This document shows positions 12,101 to 22,065 of a stretch of DNA of 64,000 nucleotides, piece by piece. Within the stretch, counting starts at the first letter, position 1. Each line of letters starts with the position of its first letter. The notes beneath the pieces were generated by a model. That model did no database searches and was not told where the DNA came from. It worked only from the letters and a program-made list of their open reading frames with translations. A program made the position numbers and the translations under genes. The DNA is from Pholiota molesta (taxonomy: Eukaryota > Basidiomycota > Agaricomycetes > Agaricales > Strophariaceae), in the NCBI GenBank assembly GCA_014925825.1, contig JACGCK010000200.1, positions 17,488 through 81,487 of the forward strand. The letters are read 5' to 3'.

Positions 12101-13082
12101 GAATGATGACTCCATACATAATACGCTATTAACACCCAGTTGTTCAGTATTGATAATACAATTTGACAGTAGTGCGATAGCGTATAGGTTTTCAACAGTC
12201 CCTGATTTATGCCGGCGCTTTCTGTATATACATAGGCTCGGATCCATTGGAACCTGTACTAATGAAAAAATTCTTTAGAACATATCGCATGGGCCTATAC
12301 CCAAACTTGCATGATCACCACATCTACGGGCTCTGTCCCGATGACGAAGGGTTTCACAATTAGTTAAAAAACAAACAGTATTTGAGGACTCCAAGCATTC
12401 CCACTGAAGACGCCAATACGAGCGATAACTAATTTTAAATAAAGTCAAGATTCATATTCAAGTGTATGTAACGGGGCTTAGATATGATATGGTAGAAGCT
12501 GTAGATATAGAGAAGTGTGGCTAAGCAGCTGTCAGCTATCAGGGGAAATAACATCTATGAAACACAAAACTGTTATTAGAAATAGATCCTTCTCCCACCA
12601 TATGCGCCCAAATGCACTGGTGCCTGTCGAAGAGGTCGAGTCTGCACAGCTTCAGGCAGAGCTTCTATCACAGAGCCATGAATGAAAGCTGGTCCAAATC
12701 GGAAAGAGATGTCGAGATCCAACAGCTTCCCGGGGTATGCGAAGCTTGTGTATGCCATCATAGTGTGGGATGGCAGGGGACAGCAGACATGCGAACTCAA
12801 CTGGCTTTTCTGGGAAACGGCGGCATGTGGCAGTCTGGTCGATTTGGGTCATACCCCACGGTCATGTCACCTCCGGAACTGCGTGCTGTAGGGAAAGAGG
12901 CGCTAAACCTGGGACGTGTATCACGCAACTGCTGCCAGGCCGGTATTTTGCCGTCGCTTGAATGCTTCGAACGTGAATCACTGTAAACCAGCACCATACG
13001 CCTGGTCGGGCTACCAACGACACTTTGCTTTGAATCCCGCCCCTGTCTGTTGCGTTGCCCATATCCCTAGAGTCACTTGAAG
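9181..13082. other. Gene-poor DNA, possibly with decayed sequence
   Basis: Several open frames of 60-124 codons occur, for example at 10281-10610 (+), 10781-11134 (-) and 12612-12986 (+). None shows a known motif, a consistent codon pattern or a splice chain. I treat the stretch as noncoding or decayed. Confidence 0.45.
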
Positions 13083-14082
13083 CTATAGTGACTCGGCATG
13101 TCGTCGTCCGGGCTCCAAATCCACTGCGTGCGCTGCTGTATTTTCCGTATGGTTCTCGTATTTACTTCTCGGCAGAAGTCTTGACATGTATGACAAGCCT
13201 GCTGCGGTGATTCTAGTCCCAATCCATTGCGCCAGTGACACTCCGGGGACAAGGCCCACAACATCCTTTATATCCCAGATATCTCGGTGATGTGTGACTA
13301 AACCTTGCTCGTTGAAGGACAGTCGTGTGATTATCCGCAGTGTGCAATGGAGAGGGGAAGGGAAGGATAACGATGTCCCAGGAATAGGCAAGGAAGGCGA
13401 AGTAAAGGGGTGTACGTGCGGCATCGGGAAGCCATGTACGTTTACGAGCGACTCCGTTGAACCCTGGGCGCGGTGAGAAATTGTCCCTTCACAGTGGATC
13501 CCAGGAAGAAGCAGAATGTTTAGTGTGTGTTCGACGATGGCTTTGCGGTGACCGTCTAGACTCTCCATAAGCGTGTCGTTCCTCGGTTGTTCCAGAACTT
13601 GAAGACTCACCGAAGGATTCACTCTCACAAATGTCCAAAACGTCGGTCCAAATGCGTAGGGCATGGAAGAGCGAGTCGTCCGACCTTTGTCCGTTGCCGG
13701 GGGGGCTGAGGCGAAAGAGGGTACATAACACAGCCAGTGGTCTAGGCACGTCTATAGCGCTCATTTGGCGAGACAATCGGTGAATATCGCCTATGACAGA
13801 ACGCGAAGTCGCTGTTATAAAGGGATTCTCATAACTGTTAAAATAGCACATTAGGCGTCTATTCGATGTTTACAGAATGCCACAAAATGCGTGGTGGATC
13901 TCAATGGCGTTCACTCACACTAGAAGTAATCAAATTTCAGTAAAGATTCAGTTGCAATGAGGAGACCACTCACTAGCACTTGCTTCGTAGAAGTTGTCCA
14001 CTGCATCTGGCGCTACTGGACACTCGCCATAGACGGAGTAGCAGACATCAAGCGCTGTCGCCCTTGTAGACATCACCGACAT
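13083..14082 (-). CDS. Conserved fungal NTF2-like (SnoaL-type) protein, 268 aa
   Basis: Exons read 14082-13974, a single base at 13919, 13834-13611 and 13555-13083, and phases close to 268 codons. Hallmarks are an FYEA...YENPF segment, an ESFDGHRKAIVEHTLN segment across the last splice junction, and a C-terminal HHRDIWDIKD motif. Together these resemble fungal NTF2-like proteins of unknown function that I recall (SnoaL or DUF2358-like); that assignment is from memory. The 1-nt exon is inferred. A direct 139-nt intron from 13973 to 13835 breaks frame by one base, whereas ...CTTCTAG-T-GTGAGT... at 13919 restores it. A lost T at 13834 would do the same. The gene is divergent from NOP14 across 463 bases. 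Confidence 0.75.
13919..13919 (-). other. Candidate 1-nt microexon
   Basis: On the minus strand the sequence reads ...GATTACTTCTAG, T, GTGAGTGAACG.... The flanking introns would be 54 and 84 nt with consensus ends. Adding this T joins ...GCT A and TTATGAG... into an ATT codon and keeps the frame. Confidence 0.45.
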
Positions 14083-14545
14083 ATCTGGCGATCTGCTTTG
14101 CAGCTGGCTGCTTGATGGGAATGGGAGGGTGTTCGCGGACGTATCGATCGGATGCATGAGTAGTACAAGGCGAGATGGCGAAAGGGAGAACAATTAGTTG
14201 AACTTGAAGGAATAGACCCAAGTGGTCCTCTTGCTACCCATCACAATGACATCGGTAATGGTCGCAATTCAACCCTATGGCACGTGGCCAAAATATCCAT
14301 ACACTCGCCTGAGGAATCCTCGGACAAGTGCGTTCAATCTTGCGTCTTCTTCTCCAGAAAGATTCCTGATATTGCAGAGAAATTCGAAAGAATAGAGCCA
14401 ATTTTTGAATGCGTGTTGTTGGTGATGAAGAATTCTTATTCAGTCAAGCCGATGAATTGAATGTGACCATCACCAATGTCACTAAATAATCGGTCACAGA
14501 AATTTCTCGTCTCGCAATTACCGGACTTGTACTAACACCCACAAA
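14083..14545. promoter_or_regulatory. Divergent promoter region
   Basis: This 463-base interval separates the divergent NTF2-like gene and NOP14 and must hold both promoters. No clear TATA box or other element stands out. Confidence 0.5.
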
Positions 14546-17500
14546 ATGGCCAAGGGATCCCAGCTATCCCAACTGAAGTCTGCGCTCTCGCAGGCAGGAG
14601 TTACTGGCCCTCCAAACTCAAAGAAAAGAAAACGCGCGGCGCCCACAGAGAAAGACAAGGAGAAAAAGGCCGCGAAGCTCGATGCCATCCAGAAACGACT
14701 GAACCCATTCGATGTCAAAGTAACGAAACTGAAGCACGATGTGGGAGGGCGGCGCTTGAAGGGTATCACTGGAAGGCCTGCGCAGAGCAAGCAAGCTGGT
14801 ATCGAACAGGTCCGTACATAAGTCGCGCTCAACGAGGATATTCAATTGATTGTATGTGCCTTTAGAGAAAGAAAACCCTGTTGAAGGAGTACGAAGAGAA
14901 AGATCGTGCAGGAGGCATCGTCGATCGACGGTTCGGTGAAAATGACCCTACAATGAGCTTGGAAGAGCGTATGCTGGAGCGTTTCACCAAGGAACGACAG
15001 CGCGCTTCTAAAGGAGTCGCATTCAACTTGGAGGACGAGGACGATTTGACGCATTATGGTCAAAGCTTGTCTAAAATGGACGACTTCGACACTGTTGGTC
15101 TTGGAGATGAGAGCTCAGAGGAGGAAACATCAGGTTTGTGTAATCTATTTTCTAGCTGGGCGTTATCTTTATTCATCTTGCAATTCGTAACTCTATAGGT
15201 CAAATCCAACGGGACATTGTTAGTAAAACGCATTTCGGAGGCTTTGGAGATGAGGAAGAAGATGAAGAGGTAATTTCAGTCATCTATCATGTAGAACCTT
15301 TCTAATTTCTCTCTAGCCTGCTCGAAAGAAGACGAAGGCGGAAGTCATGGCGGAAGTCATGGCAAAGAGCAAGGAACACAAAGTAGGTATCCTCTAAGCT
15401 CATGCCTCGACACAATTTACTTATAATATCATAGTTCCTTCGCCAAATGCAACGAGACAAGGAGGACAACGTCCGACACGAGCTCGACGACCAATTCGCG
15501 TCCCTACGCGAACTCATTTACGCGCCAGACCCCTCATCCAGCGGTAGCAACTCCGTCCCTCTCGGCGCACGAGAAACCGGATTCAAAGCACCCGCCGAAG
15601 CCGACTCCGCTGCAGCCACTACCACGGCAGACGCTAATGACTACGACCAACACGTCCGTGAGCTCGCCTTCGACAAGAGGGCGAAGCCCAAAGACCGGAC
15701 GAAGACCGAGGAGGAGCTAGCACTGGAGGCGAAGGAAGCACTGGAGAAGGCAGAGAGGAGACGAAGAAAGCGGATGCTGGGCCTTGATGATGAGAGCAGT
15801 GATGAGGAGGATGGCAAGGCTAAAGGCAAGCGGAAGAGAGGTGCGGATGATCTGGATGATGATTTCGATGAAGAAGGGGTGCCGGATTACGATGGGCTTG
15901 GTGCTGGATTGGCCGCTACAACTGGATCAGAGGACGAGGACAAAGATGAGGATGATGAAGAGGGTTCGGACGAAGAGGAAGAAGGCTCCGAAGAAGGCTC
16001 TGAAGAGGGAGAGGAAGACCATGGCAGCGAGGTGGAAGAGGATGACACCGACGATTATTCGGAAGGCGAAGAAGGAGAGCAAGAACACCTTGTCGCACCT
16101 TCAAAAGTCACCAAAGGAAAGTCAAAAGGAAAGAAATCGGCAAAGCAAGAACTGCCATTTACTTTCCCTTGTCCTGCTAGTCATGACGAATTCCTGGAGA
16201 TTGTGGAGGACATCGATGATGATGATGTCCCAATAGTTGTCCAACGAATACGTGCGCTATACCACACAAGTTTAGGCGTGGACAATAAATTCAAGCTCCA
16301 GGTGCTTATCTTTTTTTGTTGGGAAGGATAGCGTTGCTAATTCTTTTCTAGACGCTGGCGACTGTACTCATTGACCACATCCTATATATTGCTGCCCCTC
16401 CAACCCCTCGTTTCTCCCTCATCGACTCCCTCTTCCCCCACCTCCTCGCTATTACACGCGCATACCCGATACCCGTCGCCCAACACTTCAACGCCAAACT
16501 GCACTTGATGCACAAAAACCTAAAACGCGGCCTCTCGCGCGGTGCCCTCGACACAGAGTCTAAGACTTGGCCTGGCATCCCGAGCTCTCCCTCCTGCGGA
16601 TCATCGGCCTCATCTGGCCCACGAGCGATCTCAACCACGCCGTCGTCTCTCCTACACGTGTGCTCATCGGGGCTTACCTCGGCCTGGGGCGCGTGCGGTC
16701 CCTGCGCGATATCGCGAGCGGCTTGTTCCTCTGCACTTTGTTCCTCCAGTTCGAGAGCCTGTCAAAACGGCTGGTGCCCGAATCGATTAATTTCTTGCTG
16801 AATACTGTCCTCCACATCGCACCGCACCAGTATGAGGATGTGTCTGCCCTCCCTGGGTCTTTCCCGTCTCCCGATTTCCGCGCAGAGAAGGTCCGTCATC
16901 TTAGGATGAATGCAAAAGCGCGAAAATCGTTAGTGGCGCAGAAGGCTGATATGACGCGCCTCATGACATCCGACGACGCTGACGAACAGGCTAAGGCCGA
17001 TCTGCTGTCATTGGCATTCAACCTCCTCGGACAGTATGCGGATCTCTACAAAGCGCTCGATGGATTTATCGAATTATACGAGCCTGCGCTGTCACTCCTA
17101 GAAAATATCGAGACCAAATCTCTTTGTGAGGCACACAAGGCAAGAAAAATATTGTTATCATTCTGCATTCGACTGAAGTAGCTTGCTTGTTGCACTTTTT
17201 AGGAACAACTCTCGAAGCTCACTGATTCATTGCAACGTCTGCTTAAATTCTCCCGGCAAGCACGGAGACCACTCCGTTTGCAGGCCCACAAGCCCATCCC
17301 CATCCCGACGTACATTCCCAAATTCGAGACCACCTCCTCGAACTACCTCCGCCGCCAGGACCCGGATCACGAGAAGAACGAGGCCTCGAAACTGCGCAAC
17401 CAGTACAAGCAGGAGCGGAAGGGCGCGATCCGGGAACTGCGCAAGGATGCGCGCTTCCTCGCGGGTGTGGAACAGAAGAAACAAATCGAGAAGGACAGGG

Positions 17501-17613
17501 CATATAATGAGCGTATGCGCCGCGTGTTCGGCTCAATTGAGGGTGAACGGGCGGAAGAGAAGAAGATGGAGAGGGAGAAGGCGAAAGATAAGAGGAGAGC
17601 GGGGAGGAAGTGA
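14546..17613 (+). CDS. NOP14: Nucleolar protein 14 (SSU processome), with one apparent frameshift
   Basis: NOP14 is a U3 snoRNP/SSU-processome factor needed for 18S rRNA maturation and 40S assembly in the nucleolus. Exons are 14546-14809, 14866-15133, 15199-15269, 15317-15382, 15435-16301, 16352-17139 and 17203-17613. The N-terminus is Lys-rich (RLNPFDVK...GRRLKG). Long acidic Glu/Asp tracts fill residues of about 230-430. The conserved core runs [20 protein letters not shown] to the [11 protein letters not shown] block, with a basic coiled C-terminus. The corrected length is about 911 aa. Exon 6 changes frame at the CCC run 16579-16581; one extra C would join ...KTWPGIP to ELSLLRIIG. The last intron (17140-17202) starts with GC (AAG|GCAAGA) and is needed for phase. 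Identity is secure; the frameshift may be a sequencing error. Confidence 0.93.
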
Positions 17614-18114
17614 GGGTGTGGTAAAAAGTATCGTTCGTAGTGCCCAAAAAACTGATCTACTTGAGTTTTCTTGGATATATCTCGAAGACGAGCATGCCTC
17701 AAGCTCAAGCTGGATTTTATTATTTTTTGATTCAATCTGCAGCGACGCGACATACTTTCGAGTATGACAGCACCCCCTAATTATTGTGGGAAAATGACGG
17801 AACCGTGACCGCGTTGACGATCTGGAGTCAATTGTCCTTTTGTTGTACTCATTGTCAATCACCTCGCTGCTATGACATTTTGACAAAGTGTTCTCTCTCT
17901 TTTCAAAGAAGCAAAGCAGTGAGTAACAGGTGGCTCTCTTTCAACATAGCCAGCTTTTTGTTTCCTGTGAGTTTATAAAAATCGCGCTGAGCGGCAAAAC
18001 TAACTTCAAGCTTCTTTATCTCAAATGATTGTATAGTTTTGGACTGGGTCCCTCTTACTAGCTCTCTTCAACGCGATAAAAACATCTTCAGGAAGCAAAT
18101 CTTGTTAATCTGCG
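17614..18114. other. Intergenic region
   Basis: This AT-rich spacer separates two genes in the same orientation. It carries the 3' end of NOP14 transcripts and the promoter of the next gene. No other feature was seen. Confidence 0.5.
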
Positions 18115-19215
18115 ATGCCACCCACTCTCCGTTCGTCTCACTCTGCTCAAAGTTCACCAGTTTCAAGCAAACCTTTGGCAAACAACTTCTTGCACAGTAC
18201 GAGCAACACCCCTTCGACGACTCCCACTCGCAAAGCTCCTCAATGTTCGAAATGCAAGCGACCTCGCGCGGGACATCCGCGATCGGGATGTCCGTTCACA
18301 GATTCGCCACCTCCTGAACAGTTGAACCTGCCAAACGCGTCCGAAAGCCACTTGACCGATGCATTGGGCTCGATGGTGATCGCAACTCCGGGACCCAGCG
18401 AACGCGATGAAGACACGAAGGCTTTCCTCAGAAATCGCCGACGCCCATCTGCACTTCCGGCCATCAGACAGAGCGAGAGCTTGCTGTCTTTATCGACGAA
18501 CTCAAAGGAGATTGTGGCGCGTCTTTCGCAGCCGGGTGTATTTGACGAAACGGGCGTAGAAGAAAAAGGAAAGGCTTCTAGGATTGTGCGTTGGCAGGAA
18601 ACGATCGCTAGTATGCCTACCCCTGCGAAAACGACGTCGAAGAGCAAGACCCCTGGACGTTCACACATGCCCGGTACACTTATCCCCCCGACACCGGATA
18701 GCAGCTTCACTTCCTCGCACGAAGGCTCCTTTATGAAAAAGGAATCGCCGTCTGCGAACTCGATGAAACCCCTCAGTGAAGACGAATCCGGGACGGACCA
18801 GGAAGACCACGCCACGAGCTCCCATGGAAGTTCTGCCGGCACCGTGACACGTCGCGCCCAACCCCTTCAACGAACGATGAGTACAGAAGAACGCGACATA
18901 TTCGTCTCGAAGCTCTCTGGCGAGGCTTCTGCGACTATCTACATAATACCCAAGGCGGATGTCGATGCCATCCTTACGCAAGCTAGAGCACTCGGATTTA
19001 TAGCCGAGCTAGTCATGAACAAGGACGAGGGTGACCCGAACGCGCTTATTATCCTTGGCCGCGACGAGAACGCCGTGCTGGCCCTTCTTCGCAAGGTGGA
19101 GACGGAGAATCGCAAGGCTGAACTCAGCAAGCCGCGATCTTCTTCACTTAGGACTGCAGCTGGCGCCGCCGTCGTTGGTGCGGTTGGAGCTTGGGCAGGG
19201 CTGGCATTCAGTTAA
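18115..19215 (+). CDS. CxxC-motif hypothetical protein with hydrophobic C-terminus, 366 aa
   Basis: This is a single-exon frame with good codon usage. After a Ser/Thr/Pro-rich start there is a short Cys/His motif, CSKCKRPRAGHPRSGCPF, at about residues 43-60, which could bind a metal. The middle is disordered and acidic. A compact segment at about 260-330 (DIFVSKLSGEASATIYIIP...LGFIAELVMN) looks folded. The last 18 residues are hydrophobic (AAGAAVVGAVGAWAGLAF), suggesting a tail anchor or membrane-associated helix. I recall similar Cys/His motifs in uncharacterised basidiomycete proteins, but I cannot assign a function. Confidence 0.72.
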   Translation: MPPTLRSSHSAQSSPVSSKPLANNFLHSTSNTPSTTPTRKAPQCSKCKRPRAGHPRSGCPFTDSPPPEQLNLPNASESHLTDALGSMVIATPGPSERDEDTKAFLRNRRRPSALPAIRQSESLLSLSTNSKEIVARLSQPGVFDETGVEEKGKASRIVRWQETIASMPTPAKTTSKSKTPGRSHMPGTLIPPTPDSSFTSSHEGSFMKKESPSANSMKPLSEDESGTDQEDHATSSHGSSAGTVTRRAQPLQRTMSTEERDIFVSKLSGEASATIYIIPKADVDAILTQARALGFIAELVMNKDEGDPNALIILGRDENAVLALLRKVETENRKAELSKPRSSSLRTAAGAAVVGAVGAWAGLAFS

Positions 19216-22065
19216 GCTTGCCATCCTCGTCAGCAGGTTTGATTGGGTGTTGTACTTTCTCCGCCGTGTACCTCTCGATTTTTTTTCCACTCTTAGTTCT
19301 CGGGCAAATAACTCGCATTTCTTTGGACAGTTTTGGACTAAACTGAACACAAAGTTTTCCTTATTGTGGTCTTATAATCATTATTTCCTCTCATTCTTCT
19401 AAACAGCCCTCGCATCTCGACTGTATCATTATCCCTGGCTGTTCTCGCTGTATAAACCCATCTAGGAAAGGTTCTAGCTATCGCAGTTCTCCATATCATA
19501 CGGGACTACATGATTGCATCATGTTCAATAATAATTCTGATATCACCCACCGCTCAAGCTGGTCATCATACATTTTAAGGACGATTCAGACCGTATTATC
19601 AGCGGTTGAAATCCACTATCTTCGGGGCCGTATGGAACGGTCTGCAACGGTACCGTGTGGCGTGCACATCGAAGAAATAATTCTGAAGCAAAATTAATGT
19701 ACGTACTACGAATTCTTTCTATTGAACTGGTCAATTAATGAAAGAGGACTTCGCGATCCAGGAAAAACCCTTCTAATAGACACACGGTTATACATTATAG
19801 CACGTCTCTGGACGTACCCCCGGACACACTGGATCGCGAAGCGCCTCCTTTACGTTCGCCCTTCGAGTTTGAGATACGGATATCAGCTTGTTGCTGGCTT
19901 TCTCTTTCACTGCGAGACAGGTGATTATAAGAATAAGAAGAACGACCGCCGCACATCGTTCACCATTGAACATATAATAATATTACTTTCAGCTGCATGA
20001 TACACCCAATTTGGAGATGAGTTGTAATAAACCTTGTGCGCCAGCCGGACTGAGCTAGTAGCTCGACGCCGCACGGGAGCGAGAGGAGAGAGGCTTCTAA
20101 GTTTTGAGTCTCGAGCTAGAACCGTCTTGATACTGTACACTGCGCACATTATATATTACAGCATATACTACTCTTCAACCCAATTCTAGAGAAGCGGATT
20201 CGATTTGCGAAATTCCACTGGCTATATCCACCGCGTTTTGCACTAGCGACTTTCATAGGACTAACGCGCTCTGTCGCGCGGTCGCTTCCAGCTTCCAGCG
20301 AGAATATGTATACTCTCAGCTTAGCGCGCGATCGTTTTCTGTTTATGTACCGCATCTGCAGGCGGCTCTGCTCTAGGACGAAAGGGTAAGGAATTTCAGC
20401 AGCGCGGCGGCCGGCGATTCGACATTTAGATAAGTGGGCTTACAATACACAGCGCACCTTCGGATTACTTGTCCGGGTCATGAGGAGGATAAGAGTATGT
20501 ACGATATAGTTTAAGCCACAACTGGATGACCGACCTTTAGAGGGCCGCCAATGGTTGGTCATGGGTTCATGATATGCAAGAATCATATGGTAAGTCTTTA
20601 ATTTGCGAAACATGTGTGCGGCGCCATGCTTGGTGCCAGAACATGTGGATATAAAAGTATCGAGGTGGATATAGGTGGATATGGATACGTGGGTGTGTCC
20701 TTGGATATGGCTTCTCGACAAGAAAGGAAAATAAAAGGAGCATTGGGCTAGCAACTAGAAGAAAATTAAAAGGGTTCGAGAACTAATGGTGGACATAATT
20801 ACTTAACTTACATCGTGTATCGTTACACAGACATAGGTGGCATACAAGTTCAAATTCAATGTAAATGAGATCCGACGCCGCGATGCGCTGTGTGCGATAA
20901 CAGAACAGCCGCCACATCCATACTCATACTTGCCACTATCGGCATGTACATAGTAGTTCTATGAAATTAAATATTAAAGGCTAAATAGATGAGCAGATCC
21001 ACTCTGCTTGGATTCAGAAGGTGCCACAGAGCACTTAGCGCTTAGCGCCTTGTTCGACATTCGCGTCGGCGAAGGTAAATTTAAGTCGCGATCCCGGCTG
21101 AGCGACACCGATTTGCGGTGGCAATTCATTTCAAATTACACTATGTACATATGTGGGTGTAAGTGTTGAGTGTGAGCGCAGCGCCTGCGATGCACCCCAC
21201 AATAAAATGAAGCCTTCAGTACGCCCGCTTGGGCCGGGCCCGAGTAAATACTGTGCGCTCGATGTGTGTTGCTCGGTGTAATCGACGGAGTAATGAAATT
21301 AACCCCTGAATGGGCAAGAAGGTGGAATTCAAGGCGCGTCCAGTTTTCCGGGTTAAATATCTGTCCAAACTATAAGTCAGCTCTAACGGCGACTGGCTGC
21401 GCCGTTGTTGCCTTGCGGGCAGAAGGGCTTGTGTCTTGATCTAGATAGGAAATTCAAAAACCACATCATTAGTTAATCCAAGGTCGAACGATACCGCTAT
21501 ACAAGCATGAATAGGCAGCCTAAAACAGAATGGTTTGTAGTTTCAGATCTCACATTTTTACAAGGAAGTAAATCACGCACCGTGCAGCCGCCAGCGGTTT
21601 GCGCGTTTCAATCTGTAAGATCATACAAACCAAGGGCTTTGCACGGCTAGGCGCCGAAACTTCACTAAAGCCCAGCTATATTTGTTAAATTGGTCTGCAA
21701 AAAGCAACGAGCTAAGCAGGCTTATTGCTCAACTAATGGATGTTTAGAAACCAGTGCTTGCAATTGCTTTACTCGATTGGACGTAAAGTCAAAAGCGGGC
21801 GCTTAAATTGGATTCTTGTAAAATTTGAGTAGTATGCGAGTCTAAAATGTTTTTTAAACCACACCCTCTCAGAAAACTTTGTTTTAAATTTGGCTTGGGC
21901 TCGGAAACAATAAGAACTTAGAAGTTGAGAAGAACATTATATATCAACTTTTCAACTGATCATGAGCGCTTTGCCAGTGAGCGGCCAAGTAATGCCGACA
22001 ATTATGTCATAAGTTCTCACGGCTTCTGAACGGATGATGGGAGGTTGGGAGGTGGTCGGCGCGGT
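19216..22065. other. 2.85 kb gene-poor interval
   Basis: No gene could be supported. An imperfect inverted repeat of about 18 bases, with core CTTCGCGATCCAG, lies at 19749-19761 and 19829-19841 about 70 bases apart. A direct repeat of the AGCGCT-type palindrome (TTAGCGCTTAGCGC) lies near 21038-21051. Otherwise the sequence is AT-rich and featureless by eye. Confidence 0.5.

Noticed and set aside
15784..16236. 150-codon Met/Lys/Arg-rich frame
   Set aside because: It is an out-of-frame reading of the acidic repeat region of NOP14.
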